Shown here one piece after another: positions 1-7,874 of a stretch of 42,304 nucleotides of DNA. The stretch's first letter is position 1. Each line of letters starts with the position of its first letter. The notes beneath the pieces are model-generated. The model was given only the letters and a program-made list of their open reading frames with translations. It made no database searches and was not told the origin of the DNA. Position numbers and translations under genes: made by a program. This DNA comes from Bacteroidales bacterium UBA4295 (GTDB lineage: Bacteria > Bacteroidota > Bacteroidia > Bacteroidales > Paludibacteraceae): NCBI GenBank assembly GCA_002395805.1, contig DGVB01000006.1, positions 1-42,304 of the forward strand, in the 5' to 3' direction.

Positions 1-72
1 TCCAACTTTTTGGGGTCACCTCACTCTCGCAGGGCTTTTTTTGTATATATTTTAATAATTTTTATTAAAATC

Positions 73-103
73 TTGCATATATCAAAAAAAAGCAGTATCT
101 TTG
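73..103 (+). promoter_or_regulatory. Bacteroidetes-type promoter for the isomerase-like gene pair
   Basis: TTG at 73-75 is followed, after exactly 20 bp, by TATCTTTG at 96-103, which fits the Bacteroidota consensus (TTG at -33, TAnnTTTG at -7). The spacer carries an A8 run followed by GCAG. The same spacer is found in the divergent promoters near 27.5 kb. The predicted leader to the ATG at 153 is about 40-45 nt. Positions 1-72 before it are AT-rich and hold no gene that I can recognise. Confidence 0.8.
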
Positions 104-152
104 CACGCTGATTTGGTAATAATATGTATTAACCCAAAATAAAACAACAACC

Positions 153-1241
153 ATGCTACACAAATTATGCTCGAAACTCCACACGGAGGTATCAGACATG
201 CCGTTCAAGGTATCGGATTCTTTTGCTGAAGAAAACCAAGTAGTAGCCGTTCTCTCCGGAGGTACTGAGGCCCAATTTATGGACCTCGTACGTGAGAAGA
301 AAATTGACCTCAAACGGCCGGTTTATCTTATGGTCAGCGGCTTTAGCAACTCGCTCCCGGCTGCCCTCGAGATCCTCAGTTTCATCCGCCAACGAAACGG
401 TATCGCCAAAATCATGCAGCATGCCAAAGACACGGTTTTTGTAGATGACAGCGACACAGCTTCTCTGACACGCGTGCCGCTGTCGAAAGTGCTGAAGAGC
501 GACAAGAAAATGCGCCTCGGCGTCATCGGTAAATCTTCCGATTGGCTGATTGCTTCCCAGGTGGATTACAAAGAAGTGTTGGAGAAAATGAACTGCGAGT
601 TAATCGATATCCCGTTCGAGGAACTTTCTTCGCTCGGCGAAGTGGATCCGGGCATGAAAGGTGCTGAAGCTATCTACGAACGCGAAAAAGAGATCGTAGC
701 GAAATATAAACTGGATGGTATCACAGTCCGTTGTTTTGACCTCTTTACTACTATCAAGAATACCGGATGTATCGCTGTTTCCAAACTCAACGACGAAGGT
801 ATTCCTGCCGGATGCGAGGGAGATATTCCTGTGCTGCTGACGATGATGGCTTGCAAGAAACTGACCGGAGAAGTGGCATGGATGGGAAGTCCTGCACGTA
901 TTCAGCCGGACGGACAAATCTTACTGGCGAAATGTACCATCGCCCTCTCAATGACCAAAAAACATGAGTTCACCACCCATTTTGAATCGGGTATGGGAGT
1001 AGCTATACATGGAGAAGTAGAGCCGGGCGACTACACGCTCGTCAAACTGGGACATGATTTGAAGCGCCTCTTGGCGGTAAACGTAAAGGTAACCCGCTGC
1101 CAGTATGAGAAAAATATGTGCCGCACCCAGATTTGGATTCAATCTACTCCGATCGTGAGCCAGTATCTGCTGACTTCCCCGCTCTCGGATCACCATGTTT
1201 TGATCAAAGGACATCACGCTGCTAAATTCTGGAGAGAATAA
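153..1241 (+). CDS. L-fucose isomerase-like protein (COG2407-like), longer paralogue
   Basis: A 362-residue cytosolic protein with no signal peptide. From about residue 121 onward it matches its downstream neighbour at well over half of positions by eye. Shared motifs are GKxSDWLIAS, SLGEVDPGM, CEGDIP, KHExTTHFES and a C-terminal KGHHA/RGHHA. CEGDIP followed by an LTMM helix and a later Cys-rich beta segment resembles the central and C-terminal domains of L-fucose/L-arabinose isomerase-like proteins. The first 120 residues may be the N-terminal domain of that fold. Family members usually exceed 450 residues, so this one is short. The stop overlaps the next start (TAATG), which indicates translational coupling. 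The substrate is unknown and an isomerase activity is inferred only from family resemblance. Confidence 0.65.
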   Translation: MLHKLCSKLHTEVSDMPFKVSDSFAEENQVVAVLSGGTEAQFMDLVREKKIDLKRPVYLMVSGFSNSLPAALEILSFIRQRNGIAKIMQHAKDTVFVDDSDTASLTRVPLSKVLKSDKKMRLGVIGKSSDWLIASQVDYKEVLEKMNCELIDIPFEELSSLGEVDPGMKGAEAIYEREKEIVAKYKLDGITVRCFDLFTTIKNTGCIAVSKLNDEGIPAGCEGDIPVLLTMMACKKLTGEVAWMGSPARIQPDGQILLAKCTIALSMTKKHEFTTHFESGMGVAIHGEVEPGDYTLVKLGHDLKRLLAVNVKVTRCQYEKNMCRTQIWIQSTPIVSQYLLTSPLSDHHVLIKGHHAAKFWRE

Positions 1242-2014
1242 TGATATTCAAGCCTTCCAAAGAAATCCTGTATCACGACCGGCCGCTGCGGCTTGGTGTG
1301 GTGGGAAAACCGTCCGACTGGCTCATAGCTTCGAATGTGGACTACAAAGATGTACTCGAGACGATGAATCTCGAGTTGGTGGATATCCCTATTGAGGAAA
1401 TGACGTCATTAGGAGAAGTGGATCCCGGGATGGCGGGCGCTGAGGCTGTCTATCAGAGACTCAAAGAGATTGTCATTAAATACAACCTCCAGGGAGTAAC
1501 GCTTCGATGCTTTGACTTGCTTTCGACGGTCAAGAACACCGGATGTATTGCGCTTTCCAAACTGAACGACGAAGGTATTCCCGCCGCGTGCGAAGGTGAT
1601 ATACCGACGCTCCTGACGATGATGGTATGCAAACGCCTGACCGGAGAGTTGTGCTTCCAGGTCAATCCTGCGCGCATTAACCCGGACGGAGAAATGCTCT
1701 TTGCGCATTGTACCCTGCCGCTGAAGATGACCGAGAAACACGAATACACCACGCATTTCGAATCGGGCATCGGAGTGGCTATCCATGGCGATCTTCCCGC
1801 GGGAGATTATACACTCGTCAAACTGAGCAACGACATGCAACGGATGTTGGCGGTAGATGTGACGTTGGAGCGCTGTCAATATGAACCGAATCTCTGCCGC
1901 ACACAAGTATGGGTAAAAGCGACACCTGATGTGAGTGAATACTTCATGACCGACCCGATCGCTAATCATCATATCCTTATTCGGGGACATCATGCAAAAG
2001 AATTTAGAAACTAG
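1241..2014 (+). CDS. L-fucose isomerase-like protein, shorter tandem paralogue lacking the N-terminal domain
   Basis: A 257-residue protein that aligns almost end to end with residues 121-362 of the preceding gene product (SDWLIAS, LGEVDPGM, NTGCIALSKLNDEGIP, CEGDIPTLLTMM, THFESGIGVAIHG, HHILIRGHHA). It lacks about 100 N-terminal residues, and its first 16 residues are unrelated to the longer copy. The start ATG shares one base with the upstream stop. A tandem duplication followed by loss of the N-terminal domain is the simplest history, or the two products form a hetero-oligomer. No frameshift is visible and the reading frame looks maintained. The function is unknown. Confidence 0.65.
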   Translation: MIFKPSKEILYHDRPLRLGVVGKPSDWLIASNVDYKDVLETMNLELVDIPIEEMTSLGEVDPGMAGAEAVYQRLKEIVIKYNLQGVTLRCFDLLSTVKNTGCIALSKLNDEGIPAACEGDIPTLLTMMVCKRLTGELCFQVNPARINPDGEMLFAHCTLPLKMTEKHEYTTHFESGIGVAIHGDLPAGDYTLVKLSNDMQRMLAVDVTLERCQYEPNLCRTQVWVKATPDVSEYFMTDPIANHHILIRGHHAKEFRN

Positions 2015-2047
2015 ACTACTAGTCCAATAGTCAGCTAGTCAACTAGA
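2011..2047 (+). repeat. Degenerate ~8-bp tandem repeat built on CTAG/ACTAGTC
   Basis: Five CTAG- or TAGTC-containing units of about 8 bp follow one another between the isomerase-like gene and fba. The stop codon TAG (2012-2014) is inside the first unit. A related ACTAG array lies at the mrp stop codon (23889-23920). No promoter motif is visible in the rest of the 70-bp gap. Confidence 0.55.
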
Positions 2048-2084
2048 TATTTTTTCAAACAACAAATAAAAAATTTTTAAAACA

Positions 2085-3086
2085 ATGGTTTCTTACAAAG
2101 AATTAGGTCTTGTAAACACCCGTGAGATGTTTGCAAAAGCAATCAAGGGAGGCTATGCTATCCCTGCGTTCAATTTCAACAACATGGAGCAACTCCAGGC
2201 TATCATCAAAGCAGCTGCAGAGACCAAGAGTCCTGTAATCCTTCAGGTATCGAAAGGTGCGCGTAACTACGCAAACCAGACCCTTCTCCGCTACATGGCT
2301 CAAGGTGCCGTTGAGTATGCGAAAGAGCTCGGTTGGGAGCACCCGCAGATCTGTCTGCATCTGGATCACGGAGACAGCTTCGAGCTGTGCAAGAGCTGCG
2401 TTGATTTCGGTTTCTCCAGCGTTATGATTGACGCTTCTTCGCTTCCGTACGAGGAGAATATCGCTCTCACAAAGAAAGTAGTGGACTACGCTCACCAGTA
2501 CGATGTAACTGTTGAGGCTGAGCTCGGCGTACTCGCAGGTGTTGAGGACGAGGTTTCGTCTGCTGTCAGCCACTATACCAAACCGGAAGAGGTAGTTGAT
2601 TTCGCTACCCGTACGGGCTGCGACTCACTCGCAATCTCTATCGGTACCAGCCACGGTGCATACAAGTTCACTCCGGAGCAATGTACACGTGACCCGAAAA
2701 CCGGCCGTCTCGTTCCTCCTCCATTGGCTTTCGACGTACTCGACGCTGTGATGGAGAAACTCCCGGGCTTCCCGATCGTGCTGCACGGATCGTCTTCTGT
2801 TCCGCAGGAGTATGTGGACATGATCAACAAATACGGCGGCAAACTGCCTGACGCAGTAGGTATTCCTGAGGAGCAACTCCGCAAGGCTGCTAAATCCGCT
2901 GTTTGCAAGATCAACATCGACTCCGACAGCCGTCTGGCGTTCACCGCAGCAGTCCGCAAAGTGTTTGCCGAGAAACCGGCAGAGTTCGATCCGCGCAAGT
3001 ACTGCGGTCCGGCTCGTGACCTGATGACCGAGCTGTACAAGCACAAAATCATCAACGTCCTCGGTTCAGACGGCAAAGCAGAATAA
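2085..3086 (+). CDS. fba: Class II fructose-1,6-bisphosphate aldolase
   Basis: Reversibly cleaves fructose-1,6-bisphosphate to DHAP and glyceraldehyde-3-phosphate in cytosolic glycolysis and gluconeogenesis. The product has 333 residues. Zinc and active-site motifs of the class II family are present: LHLDHGDS (D94, H95), VEAELG around E145, SIGTSHGAYKF with H190, and VLHGSSS with H234. The length and the C-terminal YKHKIINVLGS segment fit the longer class IIB type common in Bacteroidales. It is 2 bp upstream of the CoA-transferase gene, so the two are almost certainly co-transcribed. Tagatose-bisphosphate aldolase is a related alternative, relevant because a GatZ homologue lies at 40.4 kb, but that gene is far away and this sequence looks like a housekeeping Fba. 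Confidence 0.92.
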   Translation: MVSYKELGLVNTREMFAKAIKGGYAIPAFNFNNMEQLQAIIKAAAETKSPVILQVSKGARNYANQTLLRYMAQGAVEYAKELGWEHPQICLHLDHGDSFELCKSCVDFGFSSVMIDASSLPYEENIALTKKVVDYAHQYDVTVEAELGVLAGVEDEVSSAVSHYTKPEEVVDFATRTGCDSLAISIGTSHGAYKFTPEQCTRDPKTGRLVPPPLAFDVLDAVMEKLPGFPIVLHGSSSVPQEYVDMINKYGGKLPDAVGIPEEQLRKAAKSAVCKINIDSDSRLAFTAAVRKVFAEKPAEFDPRKYCGPARDLMTELYKHKIINVLGSDGKAE

Positions 3087-3088
3087 TT

Positions 3089-4585
3089 ATGGCACTTCCG
3101 TTTATGTCGGCAGAAGAAGCTGCCGAATTGATACAGAATGGTGACGTCTTAGGCATGGGTGGTTTTACCGCCACCGGAGTGCCTAAGGCGGTTCCTTTTG
3201 CATTGGCCCAGCGTGCAGAGCGTCTGCATGCCGAGGGTATTCCTTTCCGTGTAGGTCTGGAGACGGGTGCGTCGATGGGCGACAGTTGCGACGGTGCGCT
3301 GGCACGCGCTCACGCAGTGGAGTTCCGTACACCGTACCAGTCCAACAAATCCATGCGCGAGGAGATCAACGCCGAGGGCACGCATTATTTCGATATGCAC
3401 CTGAGCCATATGGCACAGGATTTGCGTTACGGTTTTCTCCCTCGTCCCAAGTTCGCTATCATCGAGGCATCGTATGTAGGCGAGGATGGCACGATCGTTC
3501 CGGCAGCCGGTGTGGGTATCATGCCAACCATCTGCCGCATGGCGGATAAGATCATCGTTGAACTTAACGAGATGTTCCCTGCTACCATGCGCGGTATGCA
3601 CGACCTGTATGAACCGCTCGACCCGCCTATGCGCCGCGAGATACCTATCTACAAGCCGTCCGACCGCTGCGGCTCGGACCATATCAAGGTTGATCCCTCC
3701 AAGATAGTTGCTGTCGTGAAGACCAATCGTCCGAACGAGATTGCTGCTTTCACCCCGGTAGATGCTACTACCGCCAAAATCGGTGAGAACGTAGCGATGT
3801 TCCTTGAGGCTGAGATGAAAGCCGGACGTATTCCGTCTTCCTTCCTTCCGATCCAGAGCGGTGTGGGCAATGTAGCGAACGCCGTACTCGGCGAACTGGG
3901 CAAGAACCCGCATATTCCGCCATTCGAGATGTACTCCGAAGTAGTACAAGACTCCGTAGTGGATCTGATCAAGGCCGGACATTGTAAGTTCGCTTCCGGT
4001 TGTTCTCTGCGCCTCGTAGAAAGCAAGATGGCCGAGGTTCTGGCTGATCTTGATTTTTACCGCGATAAACTGCTGTTGCGTCCGCAAGAGACATCCAATA
4101 ACCCGGAAATCATCCGCCGCCTCGGTCTGATCGCTATCAACACCGCGCTGGAAGTGGATATCTATGGTAATGTAAACTCGACGCATGTATGCGGCACGAA
4201 GATGATGAACGGTATCGGCGGCAGCGGCGATTTTGCGCGCAATGCATACCTGTCCATCTTCACCACCGCATCGACCGCCAAGAACGGCGCAATCTCGTCT
4301 ATCGTGCCGATGGTAACGCACCTCGACCACAGCGAGCACTCCGTCAAAGTGATCGTAACGGAAATCGGAGTGGCAGACCTCCGCGGCAAGAGTCCGCGCC
4401 AGCGTGCCGAAGAGATCATCAACAACTGCGTGGCTCCGGAGTATCGCGAAATGCTGCGTGACTACCTCAAGATTGCCAAGCACGGCCAGACGCAACATGA
4501 ACTTTCCTGCGCCTTCGCGATGCACGAAGAGTTCATGAAATCCGGTGACATGCGCAACACCAAGTGGGAAAACTATAAACGTTAA
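3089..4585 (+). CDS. Acetyl-CoA hydrolase/CoA-transferase (succinyl-CoA:acetate type, Cat1 family)
   Basis: Transfers CoA between short-chain acyl groups, most likely succinyl-CoA or propionyl-CoA and acetate, a step of Bacteroidales succinate/propionate fermentation. The product has 498 residues, the usual length for the Cat1/Ach1 family. The probable catalytic glutamate is E284 in YSEVVQD. An SGVGN loop near 257-261 and a GIGGSGDF glycine loop at 375-382 are also conserved in the family. It starts 2 bp after fba and is followed after 19 bp by a small membrane protein and then the aryl polyene operon. The exact acyl donor cannot be read from the sequence. Confidence 0.88.
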   Translation: MALPFMSAEEAAELIQNGDVLGMGGFTATGVPKAVPFALAQRAERLHAEGIPFRVGLETGASMGDSCDGALARAHAVEFRTPYQSNKSMREEINAEGTHYFDMHLSHMAQDLRYGFLPRPKFAIIEASYVGEDGTIVPAAGVGIMPTICRMADKIIVELNEMFPATMRGMHDLYEPLDPPMRREIPIYKPSDRCGSDHIKVDPSKIVAVVKTNRPNEIAAFTPVDATTAKIGENVAMFLEAEMKAGRIPSSFLPIQSGVGNVANAVLGELGKNPHIPPFEMYSEVVQDSVVDLIKAGHCKFASGCSLRLVESKMAEVLADLDFYRDKLLLRPQETSNNPEIIRRLGLIAINTALEVDIYGNVNSTHVCGTKMMNGIGGSGDFARNAYLSIFTTASTAKNGAISSIVPMVTHLDHSEHSVKVIVTEIGVADLRGKSPRQRAEEIINNCVAPEYREMLRDYLKIAKHGQTQHELSCAFAMHEEFMKSGDMRNTKWENYKR

Positions 4586-4604
4586 ACAATAAATCATTAC
4601 AATT

Positions 4605-4781
4605 ATGGTAGGTACAATCATTTATGTGCTGGGTATCATATGCGCTGTATGGTGTGTATTGGATATCTTCAAAACAGCTAAGTGCGGTTTGCTGGGCAAG
4701 ATTCTCGCCAGCGTTCTCGTTTTGGCTTTCAGCTGGATTGGTTTTGCAGTGTATTATTTCCTGGTTCGCGGTAAGATCTAA
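4605..4781 (+). CDS. Small membrane protein (58 aa), PLDc_N-like
   Basis: An ATG in AATTATGGTAGG opens a 58-residue frame ending at TAA 4779-4781. There are two hydrophobic helices (about residues 4-20 and 30-54) separated by a short polar turn (DIFKTAKCG), and a basic C-terminus (VRGKI). The layout resembles the phospholipase-D/cardiolipin-synthase N-terminal membrane domain (PLDc_N), which often occurs alone as a small protein. Gaps are 19 bp to the upstream stop and 27 bp to the downstream start, so it sits in the transcript linking the CoA-transferase and the pigment operon. The function is unknown. Confidence 0.7.
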   Translation: MVGTIIYVLGIICAVWCVLDIFKTAKCGLLGKILASVLVLAFSWIGFAVYYFLVRGKI

Positions 4782-4808
4782 TTTGCTAATCTGCGATTTT
4801 AATAACAG

Positions 4809-5648
4809 ATGAGTCAACTGTTAGCAGGAAAGAAAGGCGTCATCTTCGGTGCCTTGGATGAGCGTTCGCTTGCTTGGCATGTGGCTTTACGCTGCATGGA
4901 GGAAGGAGCACAGATCGTCTTGACAAACACCGAAGTGGCGATACAATTGGGCACCGTGCGCGATTTAGCCTCCGCGCACGGTTTGCCCTTGATTGTCTGC
5001 GATGCAACGAATCTGGAAGATATCCGGGATTTATTTGCGCGCGCGCAAGAACTATTGGGCGGACAAGTGGATTTTGTTCTCCATGCAGTGGCGCAGAGCA
5101 CGAATCTCCGCAGGCATAAATCATATGAAGAGGCTAATTATACCTATTTCCAACAAACGATAGACATCTCTGCGCTTAGTCTGCATAAGATTTTGCATAC
5201 AGCAATGGAGATGGATGCTATAGCCGAAGGCGGCAGTGTCGTAGCACTATCGTATATTGCGTCCGAGCGTTATTTCTATGGCTATAATGACATGGGAGAC
5301 GCAAAAGCCATGTTGGAGTCTATTGCACGGCAGATGGGTGCATTATATGGACGCAAAAAAAGAGTGAGAGTCAATATTGTCAGCCCCTCTCCGATTCCCA
5401 CCAAAGCCGGTGGAGGATGGAAAGAGATAGATTTTTTCTATCGCTATTCGAATCACCTTTCGCCGTTAGGCAATGCCGATGCAGACGACTGCGCAGGTGT
5501 ATGCGTAGTGCTGTTCAGTGATTTGATGAAACGAGTGACGATGCAGACAATATACTGCGACGGAGGATTCGGGCGAACGATTCTTACGCCGGAGTTGGTC
5601 GATGATTATCGACGAATAGAAGAAGTGAAAGATAAGAATGAAGATTGA
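4809..5648 (+). CDS. FabI-like enoyl-[acyl-carrier-protein] reductase homologue
   Basis: A 279-residue atypical SDR of the FabI family, which reduces trans-2-enoyl-ACP with NAD(P)H. The FabI-type nucleotide loop is visible (FGALDERSLAW, residues 13-23), and both FabI tyrosines and the lysine are present: SYIASER with Y149, then YNDMGDAK with Y159 and K166. The C-terminal half carries the usual DGG near 251-253. It overlaps the ammonia-lyase start by 11 bp, so it is translationally coupled to the pigment operon. An enoyl reductase is unexpected for a polyene, whose double bonds must survive. It may make a saturated acyl chain for the lipid part, set chain termination, or have another SDR role. 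Confidence 0.8.
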   Translation: MSQLLAGKKGVIFGALDERSLAWHVALRCMEEGAQIVLTNTEVAIQLGTVRDLASAHGLPLIVCDATNLEDIRDLFARAQELLGGQVDFVLHAVAQSTNLRRHKSYEEANYTYFQQTIDISALSLHKILHTAMEMDAIAEGGSVVALSYIASERYFYGYNDMGDAKAMLESIARQMGALYGRKKRVRVNIVSPSPIPTKAGGGWKEIDFFYRYSNHLSPLGNADADDCAGVCVVLFSDLMKRVTMQTIYCDGGFGRTILTPELVDDYRRIEEVKDKNED

Positions 5649-7149
5649 TTTACAATTGATACATAACATCCTCTATAAGGATGGTCGATTAATATGGGAT
5701 GAGGAGACGAAAAAAGGAATAGCTGACAGCTATAATTTCTTGGCTCGTTTCTCCAGCGATAAGGTGATTTACGGCATCAACACGGGGTTTGGACCGATGG
5801 CTCAATGGCGCGTGGAAGACAGCCATTTGCGCGAATTGCAATATAATATCATCCGCTCTCATGCTACAGGAGCCGGTAAACCATTGAGCGACTCTTGCGT
5901 ACGCGCGGCCATGATCGCGCGCGTGGGCTCGTTCGCGCAAGGAAAAAGCGGCATCCATCCGGAGTTGGTGAACTTACTGACAGAGTTCATCAACCGCGGT
6001 ATATGTCCTTTTATTCCCGAGCATGGAAGCGTAGGAGCCAGCGGTGATTTGGTGCAACTGGCGCATATGGCGCTTTGTTTGATAGGAGAAGGAAAAGTAC
6101 ACTATAAGAACGAATGGCGGCCGGCGAAAGAAGTGATGGACGAGTGCGGTTTGAAACCGCTTGGTATCCATATTCGCGAGGGCTTGAGTTGTACCAACGG
6201 CACGAGCGTCATGACCGGTATCAGTGCCATCAACCAGATAGACGCAGAGAATCTCCTTCATTGGGCTACACTGGCAGCTGTTTGGATGAATGAGATAGCC
6301 GGCAGTTATGATGACTTGATGTCTGCTCCGCTTAATGAGTATCGTCGCCACGAAGGGCAAATCCGTATAGCCGAGCAGATGCGACAGATGAGCGAAGGCT
6401 CCCAGCGGCTTCAGAAAAGAGAAAACAAGCTATATGACGAAGGGCATAAAGATGTAAAGGTATTTGAAGAGAAGGTACAAGCTTATTATTCCCTCCGATG
6501 CGCTCCGCAGATACTCGGTCCTATCATGGATACCTTGACTTACAGCCGTCGTGTGATAGAGGAAGAACTGAATGCTGCGAGCGATAATCCGATTGTAGAT
6601 CCGGCCACAGAGAATGTCTATCACGGTGGTAATTTCCACGGCGATTACATTTCATTGGAAGCCGATAAGATGAAAATAGCGATGGTGCGTCTGGCAATGG
6701 TCAGCGAGCGGCAGTTGAATTATCTATGCCACGACCGTATCAACGGTATCCTTCCTCCTTTCCTGAATTTGGGCACGTTAGGTCTGAACTACGGTATTCA
6801 GGCATGCCAGTTTACAGCCACCAGCACTACGGCAGAATGTCAGACTTTGGCTATGCCGAACTATGTACATTCGATACCGAATAACAACGACAATCAGGAT
6901 ATCGTCTCGATGGGCACGAATAGTGCAGAACTTTGTGCGCATGTGATTAACAACTGCTATCAGGTGCTGTCGATTCTTTTCATGGCGATGGCTCAAGCGG
7001 TGGATTGTCTTAAGATAGCCGATCAATTAGCACCTGCTACCAAGGAGCAATATGACGCTATCCGCACTATCATGCCTACTATCGTCGAAGATACACCTTT
7101 CTACGATCAAATAGCACAAATAGAAACATACCTACGTAGCAAGAAATGA
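5638..7149 (+). CDS. Aromatic amino acid ammonia-lyase, tyrosine ammonia-lyase type (HAL/PAL family)
   Basis: Predicted to deaminate L-tyrosine to 4-coumarate, the aryl starter of the polyene. The product has 503 residues. The MIO-forming triad A134-S135-G136 lies in GSVGASGDLVQLAH. GINTGFGPM (47-54) carries the catalytic tyrosine loop. The selectivity region reads IRSH (72-75), and the C-terminal half contains the NFHGDYISLE and HSIPNNNDNQDIVSMGTN motifs. From memory, this pattern, with KVIYGINTGFGPMAQ, closely matches the Flavobacterium johnsoniae tyrosine ammonia-lyase of the flexirubin cluster, although an S-H pair also occurs in histidine ammonia-lyases. The pigment context favours tyrosine. 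The stop overlaps the ketoreductase start (ATGA). Confidence 0.88.
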   Translation: MKIDLQLIHNILYKDGRLIWDEETKKGIADSYNFLARFSSDKVIYGINTGFGPMAQWRVEDSHLRELQYNIIRSHATGAGKPLSDSCVRAAMIARVGSFAQGKSGIHPELVNLLTEFINRGICPFIPEHGSVGASGDLVQLAHMALCLIGEGKVHYKNEWRPAKEVMDECGLKPLGIHIREGLSCTNGTSVMTGISAINQIDAENLLHWATLAAVWMNEIAGSYDDLMSAPLNEYRRHEGQIRIAEQMRQMSEGSQRLQKRENKLYDEGHKDVKVFEEKVQAYYSLRCAPQILGPIMDTLTYSRRVIEEELNAASDNPIVDPATENVYHGGNFHGDYISLEADKMKIAMVRLAMVSERQLNYLCHDRINGILPPFLNLGTLGLNYGIQACQFTATSTTAECQTLAMPNYVHSIPNNNDNQDIVSMGTNSAELCAHVINNCYQVLSILFMAMAQAVDCLKIADQLAPATKEQYDAIRTIMPTIVEDTPFYDQIAQIETYLRSKK

Positions 7150-7874
7150 ATACTTACGCACTTATCACCGGCGCAAGTCGCGGTATAGGCCGTGCAATCG
7201 CGGAGCGTTTAGCCCATGAGGGTTATACGGTGATTATCAATTATCATAGCAATACTGCCGCTGCGGAAGAGACGAAAGCAGTTATCGAAGCAGCGGGAGG
7301 GAAAGCGGAATTATTGCCTTTCGATGTAGCGGATGGCAATGCTATAGAGGCAGCACTCAATCAATGGGATGCTGCGCATGAAGGCGAGCATATATCCGTT
7401 TTGGTCAATAATGCCGGTATACGCCGCGACGGACTGATGGTATTTATGAACGAGGAAGACTGGCATGATGTGATGCGGACTACCACCGAAGGTCTGTATT
7501 ACACGACGCATCATGTGCTCTCGGGCATGCTTCGTGCCCGCAAAGGCCGTATCATCAATATAGCTTCCATTTCCGGTGTGAGCGGACTTCCCGGTCAGAC
7601 CAATTATTCGGCAGCAAAAGCAGCGTTGATCGGAGCCACTAAGGCCCTGAGCAAAGAGGTTGCGGCCCGCAAAGTGACCGTGAATGCTGTGGCTCCCGGA
7701 TTTATTGCAACAGACATGACAGCCGATTTGGATGAAGCGGAACTGAAAAAGACCATCCCTGCAGGCCGGTTCGGAAAACCTGAAGAAGTGGCTGCATTAG
7801 TGGCTTTCCTATGTTCCGATGAAGCAGCGTATATTACAGGACAAGTGATTAATATAGCAGGAGGAATGGGATGA
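7146..7874 (+). CDS. fabG: 3-oxoacyl-ACP reductase (FabG-type SDR)
   Basis: Reduces the 3-oxo group on the growing ACP-bound chain, using NADPH. The product has 242 residues, the classical FabG length. The Rossmann loop TGASRGIG spans residues 8-15, NNAG is at 88-91, and the catalytic triad is S141, Y154 and K158 (YSAAK). The C-terminus ends with the usual TGQVINIAGGMG. Coupled by 4-bp ATGA overlaps to both neighbours, it is the ketoreductase of the pigment synthase rather than the housekeeping FabG. Confidence 0.92.
   Translation: MNTYALITGASRGIGRAIAERLAHEGYTVIINYHSNTAAAEETKAVIEAAGGKAELLPFDVADGNAIEAALNQWDAAHEGEHISVLVNNAGIRRDGLMVFMNEEDWHDVMRTTTEGLYYTTHHVLSGMLRARKGRIINIASISGVSGLPGQTNYSAAKAALIGATKALSKEVAARKVTVNAVAPGFIATDMTADLDEAELKKTIPAGRFGKPEEVAALVAFLCSDEAAYITGQVINIAGGMG

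Noticed and set aside
1..72. Terminator or mobile element end at the left edge
   Set aside because: A T-run at 37-43 has no convincing preceding stem, and too little sequence is available to judge.
3149..4621. Long minus-strand open frame of 490 codons opposite the CoA-transferase gene
   Set aside because: It is the shadow of a clear family member on the plus strand. The translation is rich in His/Arg and has no recognisable domain.
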